A DNA stretch of 64,000 nt. Source: Pseudomonas sp. PH1b (GTDB taxonomy: Bacteria > Pseudomonadota > Gammaproteobacteria > Pseudomonadales > Pseudomonadaceae). Of this stretch, positions 17,575 to 26,566 are shown piece by piece; within the stretch, counting starts at the first letter, position 1, and each line of letters starts with the position of its first letter. The notes under the pieces were generated by a model, which was not told the DNA's origin, did no database searches, and saw only the letters and a list, made by a program, of their open reading frames with translations. Location: positions 1 through 64,000 of the forward strand of contig NZ_AYMU01000005.1 in the NCBI RefSeq assembly GCF_000633395.1, in the 5' to 3' direction. A program made the translations under genes and the position numbers.

Positions 17575-18193
17575 AGGACTTCCCTGTTTCGACACCCGTA
17601 CGGATGGCGCGGGTCGGTGAGTGAAAGGCTGCGCAGGCCAGATTGCAGGCGTCGATGATGGGGGAGCCAGGGCAGGGTTTCCAGGCAAATTGCCGGAGGG
17701 TTATTTGAGTATGTAAGAGGTTGATTCAAATTGTTTCGGGGCCCTGTTGGCGCAGGCAGGACCTTGGCGCGGCACCGCGCAACGGCGCATGCCCCAGCTA
17801 ACGCCGCGACCGCCCTCGGCAAGGGGCCACAGGAAACCGAGCCATTGATTCATCGCCTCATTGGCAGGTTCATCTATCGCAACTCGCAGGCGTCAGAGTA
17901 CTGTCCCGGTCCGCACACTGCGTGTTCACGCCTTGCTGGAAATATCGATTCATACTCGGATTGATTTTGTTACAAGTCTGAAATTCTTTTCCGGGTTTTT
18001 TGTTTTGGGTCAGTGTTAGTTTGTTTTGGCTGCTGTTCTGGCTGTGGCCGGCAGTTGCGAGTCTTGAGCTTAATACGTGAATTTAAGTTGCGTCGGAATG
18101 GCGCCTCTGGCGAGTTGCGCCTGTTATAAGTGCAATTCTGCAGTCTCGATAAAAGTTCATTCAGTTGAATTCCAGTGTTGGAGGGGTGTGATC
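17575..18193. promoter_or_regulatory. Divergent control region between speD and the AlkP-superfamily gene
   Basis: This is about 620 bases without a convincing gene. The half near speD is G+C-rich; 17940-18190 is clearly A+T-rich. The long forward transcription unit begins at 18194 with GGAGGGG seven bases before the ATG, so promoters for both directions must lie here. I could not identify a reliable -35/-10 pair or operator. A 77-codon frame at 17731-17964 has no ribosome-binding site and is not called. Confidence 0.5.
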
Positions 18194-19693
18194 ATGGAAG
18201 ATCAGAAGTTGAAGTTGTTGGTCTTCGGTGTCGACGGGGCGTCCCATGAGGTACTCCAGCAGTTGATGGCTCGGGGGCTGTTGCCGAACTTCAGTGCCCT
18301 GCGTCGGCGTGCCTCCCATGGGGTGCTGCAGTCGACCTTCCCGCCGCACACCGCACCGGGCTGGGCCTCAATGTTTACCGGGGTTTCTCCGGGAGAACAC
18401 GGGATCTACCAGTTCTGGTCGACCCAGTCTGCGGACTATCGTTTCCGAGCAATGAACGCGGCCGACTACGGGCGTGAACCCTGCTGGCTGACCCTTGAGC
18501 GCCAAGGCTTGAAAGTCGGTGCCTACAACATTCCCATGACTCATCCGCCGGCAGACTTGCAAGACGGCTATATGATCAGTTGGCCATTGGCGAAGACCCT
18601 GAGATATACCTCGCCCGCCAATTTGATGCATGAGTTGATGCAAGCGGGGCTGCACTATCATTCAGATATTGTCACTATGTATCGCGGCCAGGAAGATTAC
18701 TGCCAACAGGCGCGGCAGTTTATCAAGGGGCGTGCCGATACTTGCTGTTTCCTGCAGCGCACTCGGCCGGTAGATGCACTGTTTGTAGTCTTCACTGAAG
18801 TTGATCGTGTCAGTCATTATTATTGGGGCGACAACTCGGCACCAAGTACTGCGGTGGAACAGTGTTACATCGATATCGATCAGGCGCTGGGCACTGTGTT
18901 GACCCTGGCCGACGATGACACCCTGGTGGTGGTGGCTTCCGACCATGGCTTTGGGCGGTGTGAAGCGGACTTCAGCGTCCACGAGTTCCTCGAACAACAG
19001 GGCCTGCTGGCGACCCGCTATGAACTCCAGGACTCGGGTGCCGAGGCGTCCCACGACGATCCGGGGGCACGTTCCTGGTTCGATGCCCCCGGCAGCTACC
19101 GGCGAGTGGTCGATTGGTCGCGCACCGAGTTCTACATGCCCACCCCTGGCTGCTTCGGCGTCAACGCCAATCTGCTGGGGCGCGAAGCCCAGGGGGTACT
19201 GCGCGCCGAGCAGTTGCCAGAGGCCGAGGCACGCCTGCGCACAGCCCTGGCGCAGGTGCTCGATGAACAGGGCCAGCCCTGGTTCAGCCTGGTCAAGGCC
19301 GAGCAGGTATATGCCGGCGCACGCCTGCAGGACGCTCCCGACTACCTGTTGATCCCCAGGGATTTCAGCGTCATGCCGACCCCGGCGCTCACCGGGCAAG
19401 TCTGGAGCACGCCGACCCAGCGCGGTGTGCACCGTCCTGACGGCATCGTGTTTATCCGTGGTTCGACCTTTCCCGAAGATACCGCGCTGCAAGCGCGGAT
19501 CGAAGACATCTACCCGACGATCCTGGCCCACCTGGGGCTGCCGGTGCCTGAAGGGCTGGAAGGCCACTGGCTGGTGGAACCGCCCCATGAGCCCCGCCGC
19601 GAGCCTGGCCGCCAAGGCTGCGGAGGGCAGCGAATGAGTGAAGAAGAACAGCGCTTCATGGACAGCCAATTACAACAAATTGGGTATTTTTAA
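18194..19693 (+). CDS. Alkaline phosphatase / type I phosphodiesterase-nucleotide pyrophosphatase superfamily enzyme
   Basis: The protein has 499 residues from ATG 18194 (GGAGGGG upstream). The full two-metal site of the AlkP/NPP superfamily can be traced: D14 (GVDG), nucleophile T53 (PPHTAPGW), D204 and H208 (VDRVSH), D250-H251 (SDHGFG) and H413 (GVHRPDG). No signal peptide is present, so it should act in the cytoplasm on a phosphate, phosphodiester or sulfate ester, or as a transferase. It is the first gene of the long forward cluster and its stop overlaps the next start (TAATG). A degenerate paralogue lies at 49885. Substrate unknown. Confidence 0.85.
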   Translation: MEDQKLKLLVFGVDGASHEVLQQLMARGLLPNFSALRRRASHGVLQSTFPPHTAPGWASMFTGVSPGEHGIYQFWSTQSADYRFRAMNAADYGREPCWLTLERQGLKVGAYNIPMTHPPADLQDGYMISWPLAKTLRYTSPANLMHELMQAGLHYHSDIVTMYRGQEDYCQQARQFIKGRADTCCFLQRTRPVDALFVVFTEVDRVSHYYWGDNSAPSTAVEQCYIDIDQALGTVLTLADDDTLVVVASDHGFGRCEADFSVHEFLEQQGLLATRYELQDSGAEASHDDPGARSWFDAPGSYRRVVDWSRTEFYMPTPGCFGVNANLLGREAQGVLRAEQLPEAEARLRTALAQVLDEQGQPWFSLVKAEQVYAGARLQDAPDYLLIPRDFSVMPTPALTGQVWSTPTQRGVHRPDGIVFIRGSTFPEDTALQARIEDIYPTILAHLGLPVPEGLEGHWLVEPPHEPRREPGRQGCGGQRMSEEEQRFMDSQLQQIGYF

Positions 19694-21507
19694 TGGAAAC
19701 CGTGCAGTTCACCAACGCCGCCGACGGCTTGATTCCCCTGGCCAACCTGGCTGACCCGATCGACGTGCCAGTGGCCAATCCGTTGCAGTCCAGTGTCGAC
19801 TTTCGCCAGCCTCAGCCGATGCGCGTGTGCTTTCCGGTGTTGCTCGATGGCGACCTGGTCATGAGTTCCGAACACCTGGGGGTCAGTTACCTGGTGTCGA
19901 TCCTGCGGGACCTGGGGGCCGAGTGCCTGGTGGTCGAGGTCAAGTCGATCCAGCACGGGGACGAGATCGCCATCGCCGAAGTGGTGGCCTTCAAGCCCGA
20001 TCTCATCGGCTTCTCCCTGACCACGGTCACCGTCAGCCATGCCACCGCTTTCGGTTCGGCGCTGCGTGCGGCCCTGCCCGAACAGGTGGCGTTCCTGGCC
20101 GGCGGCCCGCTGGCCACCTTCCTGGGTTCCAAGTTGCTGAGCAACCCCAACTGGAGTTTCCTTGACGCGCTGGTGCGCGGCGAGGGCGACGTGCCGCTGG
20201 TGCGTTACGTCGAGGCCTTCTGGGATCACGGCGACTACGCCCGGGTCCCGAGCCTGAGTTGGCGCGAGGAGGGCGGGTTCGTCATCGACAACCCCATTGG
20301 CAAGCCGGTGCCGGAGCTCGACATGCTGCCCGAGCCGGCACGGGACCAGTTCGAACTCAACAGTGGCAAGCTGCCCTATCTGCGCCTGGCCACCACCCGT
20401 GGCTGCACCGCGCGCTGCACCTTCTGCAACGCGCCCCATGCCGGCAACAAGATCAACCCCGGCAAGCTCTGGCGGGCCAGGACCCCGGACAACATCGTCG
20501 ACGAAATCGAGCGGCTTTATCACAAGTACAACTTCAACACCTTCGACTTCGTCGACTCGACCTTCGAGGATCCGGGCGGTGCACCGTTCGCCAAGCAGCG
20601 GATCGCCGATATCGCCCAGGGCGTGCTCGATCGTGGCCTGAAGATTTATTACAACTGCTGCATGCAGGCCAAGAACTGGCACCCCGAAGACCAGCCGCTG
20701 CTGGACCTGCTGTATCGCTCGGGCCTGGAGAAGGTCCTGATCGGCATCGAGTCGGGGTCACAGATCGGCCTGGACCGCTGGAAGAAGAAGTCCACGGTCG
20801 AGGACAACAAGCGGGCCATCGAACTGGTGCGCGGCGCCGGCATCTACGTGGCCTTCGGATTCATTGCCTATCACCCCTGGTCGACCTTCCAGGAGATTCG
20901 CGACAACAACCTCTTCCTGCGTGAGTACATGGGCTACAACCTGCGCCGCTATACCGTGCGCCTGGAGCTCTATCCCGGCGCCGAGGCGGTCGAGACCCTG
21001 CGTGGCGAGGGCAAGCTGCATGATGATTTCGATGTATCGCTCAATGCCCTGAGCTACGACTTCGAAGACCCGCGGGTGCGCCAGTTGTCGACCATCAGCG
21101 CCTTGCTCTACGGCGAGAAGTACGCCTCGGAAATGGTCATCGAAAAGGAACCGGCGGTGTTCGAGTTCGAGACCTACGACATCGTCATGCACACCTTCAT
21201 GTCCCGCCTGCGGCGTGCGGTTATCGGCGACTTGCGGGGGACGGCGATCCTCGAAGCGGGCGAAGCCAAGGCCGCCGAACTGCGCCGGCTCATGAGCGAC
21301 TTCAACTACGCGCTGATTTCCGAGATGACCGACCTGGCCGAGCTGGGAACCCTTGACGAAGCCTATGCCCATGAGCGGCGCCCGGAGGTCGAGCAGTTCT
21401 ATCGGGTCAAGCTCGGCGAGCTGCGCCAGGTCCAGTTGGGCATCAGCATGCAACTCCACCGCGCCGGGCTGAGCCTGCGCGACATCCAGTTCAGCAAAGG
21501 GGCTTGA
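19693..21507 (+). CDS. B12-binding radical SAM enzyme (BchE/MmcD-like class)
   Basis: This 604-residue enzyme has an N-terminal cobalamin-binding-type Rossmann domain at about residues 43-190 (SYLVSILRDLGAE, KPDLIGFSLTTVTVSHA, FLAGGPLAT). A radical SAM core follows with the cluster motif C238-TAR-C242-TF-C245, then a C-terminal helical extension. Such proteins use a [4Fe-4S] cluster and SAM, and often methylcobalamin, for C-methylation or ring-forming radical steps. The start overlaps the previous stop. By memory, mitomycin MmcD belongs to the same Mg-protoporphyrin cyclase-like class. The reaction here is unknown; C-methylation or a C-C/C-N cyclisation of the aryl-sugar intermediate are options. 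Confidence 0.88.
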   Translation: METVQFTNAADGLIPLANLADPIDVPVANPLQSSVDFRQPQPMRVCFPVLLDGDLVMSSEHLGVSYLVSILRDLGAECLVVEVKSIQHGDEIAIAEVVAFKPDLIGFSLTTVTVSHATAFGSALRAALPEQVAFLAGGPLATFLGSKLLSNPNWSFLDALVRGEGDVPLVRYVEAFWDHGDYARVPSLSWREEGGFVIDNPIGKPVPELDMLPEPARDQFELNSGKLPYLRLATTRGCTARCTFCNAPHAGNKINPGKLWRARTPDNIVDEIERLYHKYNFNTFDFVDSTFEDPGGAPFAKQRIADIAQGVLDRGLKIYYNCCMQAKNWHPEDQPLLDLLYRSGLEKVLIGIESGSQIGLDRWKKKSTVEDNKRAIELVRGAGIYVAFGFIAYHPWSTFQEIRDNNLFLREYMGYNLRRYTVRLELYPGAEAVETLRGEGKLHDDFDVSLNALSYDFEDPRVRQLSTISALLYGEKYASEMVIEKEPAVFEFETYDIVMHTFMSRLRRAVIGDLRGTAILEAGEAKAAELRRLMSDFNYALISEMTDLAELGTLDEAYAHERRPEVEQFYRVKLGELRQVQLGISMQLHRAGLSLRDIQFSKGA

Positions 21508-21510
21508 GCC

Positions 21511-22638
21511 ATGACGAATGCCGAACCGGTGAACTTCCTCGGTCACAGCCAGTTGCTAGGCAACGACCTGGTGATCAACGAAGACTCCTGCAACCTGGGG
21601 TGCACCTACTGCCTGACCGGACAGAGCAACATGAAATCGTCCCATGAAGGCAAGCTGATCTTTCAACCACCGGTGCATGACGTCTACAGCGAAGACAGCG
21701 ACCTGGGGCGGCGCCTGCAGACCATCGTCGAGCGGGTCAACCGCACCTTCAAGCCACCGCTGCTGAAACTCACTGGCGGCGAGATCTTCATCATCAAGGG
21801 CATCATGAGCTTCATCGAGACCATGTCTCCCTTGCATGAAGTGCTGATCGTCCAGACCAACGGCCTGCCGCTGACCCGGGACAAGGTCCGGCGCCTGGCG
21901 CAACTGGGCAATGTCGTGGTGCAGATCTCCCTCGACAGCAGCAACTACCAGGGCAACAGCTACCGGGTCCTGTCGCCGCGCATCCACGAGATGATCATGG
22001 AGCGCATCGCGATGGTCCTCGAGGCCGGCCTGCCGCTGGAAATCTATGGCGTGCTCAATGACCGCAGCGCGCCGTATCTGCGCGAGTTCGTGGAGTGGTG
22101 CTCCGGGTTTGCGGACAATCCGCCGCAGCTGTTTCCGTTCCCCGTCCGGGGCCCGGACAGCGAGACCTTCAAGGTCCGCCCCGAGCAGTATTCCTTCATC
22201 GACGAGCTGTTCGAACTGCGTGAGCGCTACCCGCAGATCCTGCCCCCCAAGGCCTACCTGGACCGCCTCAGTTCGTTCTATCACCAGGGCCGGCGCACCT
22301 GGCGCTGCCACCTGCCGCGCCTGGTGCTGTCGACCTTCAGCGACGGCGTCGCCACCCCCTGCCCGAACATCTGGTTCCACAACATGGGCAATGTGCTGGA
22401 GCGGGACTGGAACAAGGCCCTGGCGCCGGTGAACCGCTCGCCGTTCTATCAGTTGCTGCTCGCCGAGCGACCACGGCTGGATGCCTGCAAGGGCTGCTTC
22501 ACCCCCTGGGACACCCTGAGCCTGTATTTCGAGGACGCCATCAGCCTGGACGAGTTGTGCCGCGCGCCGTCCTACGCCCCACCGGCCGTCAGGACCCTGC
22601 TCGAGCAAGCCAAGGAAGCGTATCGACATGGCGCCTGA
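21511..22638 (+). CDS. Radical SAM enzyme with C-terminal cysteine-rich (SPASM/twitch-like) region (PqqE/MitD-like class)
   Basis: This 375-residue protein has the radical SAM cluster motif C27-NLG-C31-TY-C34 and a GGE motif (LTGGEIF), both SAM-binding hallmarks. The C-terminal part has further cysteines (WRCHLPR, ATPCPN, DACKGCF), suggesting auxiliary Fe-S clusters as in SPASM/twitch enzymes. It starts three bases after the B12-type radical SAM gene and overlaps the next gene by 11 bases. The mitomycin locus also carries one PqqE-like and one BchE-like radical SAM gene, as I recall. Likely role: oxidative bond formation on the carrier-bound or free aryl-sugar intermediate (inference). Confidence 0.88.
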   Translation: MTNAEPVNFLGHSQLLGNDLVINEDSCNLGCTYCLTGQSNMKSSHEGKLIFQPPVHDVYSEDSDLGRRLQTIVERVNRTFKPPLLKLTGGEIFIIKGIMSFIETMSPLHEVLIVQTNGLPLTRDKVRRLAQLGNVVVQISLDSSNYQGNSYRVLSPRIHEMIMERIAMVLEAGLPLEIYGVLNDRSAPYLREFVEWCSGFADNPPQLFPFPVRGPDSETFKVRPEQYSFIDELFELRERYPQILPPKAYLDRLSSFYHQGRRTWRCHLPRLVLSTFSDGVATPCPNIWFHNMGNVLERDWNKALAPVNRSPFYQLLLAERPRLDACKGCFTPWDTLSLYFEDAISLDELCRAPSYAPPAVRTLLEQAKEAYRHGA

Positions 22639-24862
22639 GTCACGGATCGACGACAGCTGGTTTGCCGAACTGAGCAGCGCTGCGCTGCTGACTTCGCTGC
22701 CGCCAGCCCGACGCAGCCAGTGGGCCCAGCAGCTTGGGGAACTGGCGGGCAGCGGCCAGCAACGCCTGCTGCTGGTGTTCGACAGTAGCCTCGAGCATGC
22801 CGCGCTGTTGCTGATGCTGCTGGAGCAGGGGTTGTCGCCGCTGCTGGTGGCCAGCGATGCCAAGCCCCAGGAGTTGCGGCGGTATGCCGCCCAGGGCGCG
22901 ATCACCCACAGCGTGCAACTGGAGCAGGGTGAACTGCGGGTGACGGTGCTTGAACCGGGTGCTGCTGCGCCTGAGGGCCAGGCCGCGCAGCCACAGAGGC
23001 GTGGCATCTACCTGCTGACGTCGGGAACCACCGGCGAACCGTCGCTGGTTTTCCGCGACCTGCAGAGCTGGCGCGACGAAGGCCTGCGGTACTGCCGACT
23101 GTTGCAACTGAGCCGCGAGGATCGGGTGCTGTTCATCGCCCCGGTGTACCACGCCTATGCACTGGGCTGGCTGTGGGGAGCGCTGCTGGCCGGGGCCCAG
23201 GTGGAAATCTGCAAGCCTACGGAGCTGGGGGCGGCGCTGCAGGCGTTGCGCCTGCGCGCCAGTCATTGCGTGGTCACGCCATTGCTGGCGACCTTGATGG
23301 CCCAGCGGGTTGGCCAAGGTGAGCGCCCGGCCCAGCTCAAGGTGGTGATGTCCGGTGCCGGGCCGGTGGATGCAAGCATCGATGGGCAATTTCGCCAGGC
23401 GTTCGGCCTGGGCCTGTCGCGCAACTATGGCAGCACGCAAAGCGGTGCGCTGTTTGCTGGCGTGGCGCCGTTGCCCGCGTTGTCGATCGGCCAGCCCATG
23501 CCGGGCATCGAGGTCCTCGAACCGGGGGCGCCGGGACAGCCGTTTGCACTCAAGGTGCGGCTCGAGGATGGGCGGATCTACGACACTGGCGACATCGCCG
23601 AGCAGAGCCCGGCCGGCTACAGCATCGTCGGTCGCGAAAGCACGGCGATCCGTCGGGGCGAGCGCTGGATCTCGCCTTTCGAGATCGAGTCGGTGCTTGC
23701 CAGCCACCCCGACGTAGTCGATTGTTCGGTGCGGGCGGTGAAGTCGGCCCAGTCCGGCAACGACCATATTTTTGCCTTCGTGGTCTGGAGTGCCGAGCGG
23801 CCCTGGAACCCCGGGCTCCTGCGCGAGCATTGCCAGGAGAACCTGGCGGCGGCCAAGGTGCCCGACCGCTTTGAGCGCACGGCATTGATCGCTCGCAGCA
23901 GCAACGGCAAGCCGCTGCTCAGTCGCCGTTACCGCCCGGCCGCCAGCCGGGTATTGCTGGACGCGGCCCACGCCTACAAGCGCTCGCAACTGCTGCTGGC
24001 CCTGTGGGAGTGCGGCGCCTTGCAACTCAGCGCCCAGGGCCTGAGCGTCGACCAGATTGCCCAGCGAACCGGGCTGCATGCGCAGACCCTGGCGGTGGCC
24101 TTCGACACGGCCCAGGCCAACGGCCTGGTACAGGAGGCGGCAGGGCCCCAGGTGCAGCCACAGGAGCTTGAGGCCCTGGCTCCGGTGCTCGATCTGGAAG
24201 CATTCAACAACCGGCACTGGAACCGCCTCGACGAGCTGCTGGCGGTGCTGCATGACGGCCTCGACCGGCGCGCCTTCGAGCAGAGTCCCAAGCAGCCGCA
24301 ATTGCAGCGCCGCTACCAGCGCGCAGTGTCCGGGGCAGACAAGCAACTGGCCGCGCAACTGACCTGGCGCAAGGCCTTGCAGCACACCGCGGGCGCTCTG
24401 CGCCTGCTCGACATCTGCGCCACCGGCGCGGTGTACACCCAGGCCTTGCTGGGCCGCCGACGCCTGGACTGCAACGCCAGCCGGATCGTGCAACTGGGGG
24501 GGCTCAATCCTCCGGCAGCGGATATTCCGGTGGACAGCCGGGAAACCTTGGCCGAGCTCGATGAATGCCTGTTCGACGTCATCGTGCTCGACAACACCTT
24601 GCACCAGCCCTGCGTGGCCCAGGCCTTGCCTGCCTTGCTGGAGCGCCTGGGAGCAGGGGGGCGGTTGATCATCGACGAGATTTTCTTTTGCGACACGGCC
24701 TCGGCGGCCGTCGGCGTGGACTGGCTGACCCATGGTGGCTGCCAGTACCCGAGGCAGGCCGAGGTGGTTGCGGCGCTGGCGCGCCTGGGGTTCGTCGGCG
24801 AGGAAGTCTGGCGCCGCGAATCGACGATTTATCAATGCACGATGTTATTCAGCAGGAGCTAA
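22628..24862 (+). CDS. ANL adenylating enzyme fused to a degenerate methyltransferase-like domain
   Basis: This 744-residue protein has two parts. Residues ~1-450 are an AMP-binding ligase with LLTSGTTGEPS (131-139; the usual P-loop Lys is Ser), NYGSTQSG, DTGDIAEQ and a C-terminal SNGKPL containing the catalytic-type Lys. Residues ~455-744 look like a plant-type O-methyltransferase. They comprise a winged-helix dimerisation part (LWECGALQLSAQGLSVDQIAQRTG) and then a Rossmann half whose SAM-binding loop is altered (LLDICATGAVYT instead of a GxGxG-like loop). It directly precedes a free ACP gene, so it probably activates an aryl acid (AHBA-like) and loads the ACP, as MitE does for MmcB. The second domain may be a docking or non-catalytic relic. 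Confidence 0.82.
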   Translation: MAPESRIDDSWFAELSSAALLTSLPPARRSQWAQQLGELAGSGQQRLLLVFDSSLEHAALLLMLLEQGLSPLLVASDAKPQELRRYAAQGAITHSVQLEQGELRVTVLEPGAAAPEGQAAQPQRRGIYLLTSGTTGEPSLVFRDLQSWRDEGLRYCRLLQLSREDRVLFIAPVYHAYALGWLWGALLAGAQVEICKPTELGAALQALRLRASHCVVTPLLATLMAQRVGQGERPAQLKVVMSGAGPVDASIDGQFRQAFGLGLSRNYGSTQSGALFAGVAPLPALSIGQPMPGIEVLEPGAPGQPFALKVRLEDGRIYDTGDIAEQSPAGYSIVGRESTAIRRGERWISPFEIESVLASHPDVVDCSVRAVKSAQSGNDHIFAFVVWSAERPWNPGLLREHCQENLAAAKVPDRFERTALIARSSNGKPLLSRRYRPAASRVLLDAAHAYKRSQLLLALWECGALQLSAQGLSVDQIAQRTGLHAQTLAVAFDTAQANGLVQEAAGPQVQPQELEALAPVLDLEAFNNRHWNRLDELLAVLHDGLDRRAFEQSPKQPQLQRRYQRAVSGADKQLAAQLTWRKALQHTAGALRLLDICATGAVYTQALLGRRRLDCNASRIVQLGGLNPPAADIPVDSRETLAELDECLFDVIVLDNTLHQPCVAQALPALLERLGAGGRLIIDEIFFCDTASAAVGVDWLTHGGCQYPRQAEVVAALARLGFVGEEVWRRESTIYQCTMLFSRS

Positions 24863-24865
24863 AAA

Positions 24866-25120
24866 ATGACCGATACCGACCGCTTGATCAAAGTGTTCTC
24901 CAGCACCGTGGGCCGTGAACTGAGCCGCGAGGACCTCGCGGGTGGCGACCTGATCGGCACCCTGGGGCTGAACTCGATCGACGCCTTGCAGTTGCTGATC
25001 CAGGTGGAAACCGAGTTCGGCTTCTCCATCGAGGACAACGAGCTGTCCATTGAACTGGTGAACTCGCTGGAGCGCCTGGAAGCCTTTGTCGCCGACAAGA
25101 CCCAGGCTCGGGTCGTCTGA
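24866..25120 (+). CDS. Stand-alone acyl carrier protein
   Basis: This 84-residue acidic helical protein has the phosphopantetheine attachment site LGLNSIDAL (Ser37). AGGAG lies just before the start, and the gene begins three bases after the ANL ligase stop. It should carry the acid activated by that ligase as a thioester in the cytoplasm. Mitomycin MmcB is the functional analogue I propose (carrier of AHBA while a sugar is attached). Alternatively it could hand the acid to the NRPS. Confidence 0.9.
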   Translation: MTDTDRLIKVFSSTVGRELSREDLAGGDLIGTLGLNSIDALQLLIQVETEFGFSIEDNELSIELVNSLERLEAFVADKTQARVV

Positions 25121-25240
25121 GGGCGATGACGGCATGTGTCTCTTTGCCAAGGTCGGCTGCGCGGTTTCCAGCGCACGCCGACGTGGGCGGCCCGGCACCC
25201 GCCGAGGCCCCCGGAAGAATCGAACGACGAGGGAATTCGT

Positions 25241-26566
25241 GTGAACGATGCAAAAAAGACTGAGGCGGTGTTTGCCAATCGTCCCGGCACCGACGCCCAG
25301 TTGCCCTGGCTCAACCAGCTCAACCGCCAGCGCCTGGCTGGACCTGCGATGGAGAACAATCGCTGGCTGACCGCCGGCGAGGCTCCGGCGACGCTCTGCG
25401 TGCACGCCGGCACCTATGAGGACCCGGTGACCGGGGCCGTGGGCACGCCGATATTTCCCAGCACCACCTTCCGCTTCAGCCAGACCACCTACGAATCGTT
25501 CCTGGAAGGCTACATCCGTGACATTCCCACCTACAGTCGCTACGGCAACCCGGGGCAATGGTCGGTGCAGTTGAAAGTGGCGGCCATGGAGGGCGCGCAA
25601 AGTGCCCTGGTCCTGTCGTCGGGCATGGCCGCGATTGCTTCGACCCTGTTCGCCCTGACCAACCGCAACGGCCACATCATTTCTTCCTACGATCTGTACG
25701 GTGGCAGCTACAGCCTGCTGCACGCGGACATCAGCCAGGCCGGGCGCTCGGTGAGCTATGTCGACCCGCTGGACCTGGACGAGATCCGCCGGGCGATCCG
25801 CCCGCAGACCCAGATCATGTTCTTCGAGCTGCTGTCCAACCCGCTGATGAAGGCCATCGATCTGCTGGCCATTGCCGACTTGTGCAAGCAGCAGAACATT
25901 CTCCTGGTGGTGGACAACACCTTCCTTTCACCCATCAGTTGCCGCCCCCTGGAGTGGGGCGCCGACATCGTCATCCACTCGGCGACCAAGTACCTCAACG
26001 GTCACAGTGATGCCACCTGTGGCGCGGTCGCGGGCAGCCGCAAGCTGGTGGACCGGATCTGGGCCCAACTGCTGCGTTTTGGCGGCAACCTGGACCCCTT
26101 CGTGTGCTTTCTCCTGGAGCGGGGCATGAAGACCCTGGCAGTGCGCATGCAGGCTCATGCCGCGGGAGCCAGGCAGGTGACGCGCTTTCTCGAGCGCCAC
26201 CCGCGGGTGACCGCGGTGCATTCGGTGTACGCCGAGGAGTATGCCCACCCCCATCTGTACCAGTACGCCGGCCAGGCCACCTGCGGCATGCTCGGTTTTG
26301 AACTGCAGGGCGGGGATCCGGCGGCCCTGGAGTTGCTGGAGCACCTCAAGTTGATCACCTGTGCCACCAGCCTGGGCGGTGTCGAGTCCCTGGTGAGCCT
26401 GCCGTTCAATACCTCCCACAGCGGCTTGACCCTCGAGCAGCAGAAAAAGATCGGGCTCAATCCCGGGCTGGTGCGGCTTTCAGTGGGAATCGAGGACCCC
26501 AATGACCTGTGTGCCGATCTCGAGCAGGCCTTGCGCCAGGTCTACCAAGGAGGGCGTCAGCCATGA
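25241..26566 (+). CDS. PLP-dependent Cys/Met metabolism enzyme (cystathionine gamma-synthase / gamma-lyase family)
   Basis: The protein has 441 residues from GTG 25241, which has GAGGG eight bases upstream. Family landmarks are the substrate/PLP loop YSRYGNP (98-104), SSGMAAI, DNTFLSP, the PLP lysine K250 in HSATKYLNGH, and SLGGVESL near the C-terminus. Such enzymes catalyse beta- or gamma-elimination or replacement on Cys, homocysteine or activated homoserine. In this sulfur-rich cluster it could make an unusual thiol amino acid or release sulfide. About 35 residues precede the usual family start (a MENNRW-like position). The sole downside for primary metabolism is its tight co-operon position (ATGA overlap with the next gene). 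Confidence 0.85.
   Translation: MNDAKKTEAVFANRPGTDAQLPWLNQLNRQRLAGPAMENNRWLTAGEAPATLCVHAGTYEDPVTGAVGTPIFPSTTFRFSQTTYESFLEGYIRDIPTYSRYGNPGQWSVQLKVAAMEGAQSALVLSSGMAAIASTLFALTNRNGHIISSYDLYGGSYSLLHADISQAGRSVSYVDPLDLDEIRRAIRPQTQIMFFELLSNPLMKAIDLLAIADLCKQQNILLVVDNTFLSPISCRPLEWGADIVIHSATKYLNGHSDATCGAVAGSRKLVDRIWAQLLRFGGNLDPFVCFLLERGMKTLAVRMQAHAAGARQVTRFLERHPRVTAVHSVYAEEYAHPHLYQYAGQATCGMLGFELQGGDPAALELLEHLKLITCATSLGGVESLVSLPFNTSHSGLTLEQQKKIGLNPGLVRLSVGIEDPNDLCADLEQALRQVYQGGRQP

Noticed and set aside
17731..17964. 77-codon frame in the speD/AlkP intergenic region
   Set aside because: No ribosome-binding site, unlike-protein composition, and it lies in what should be a promoter region.
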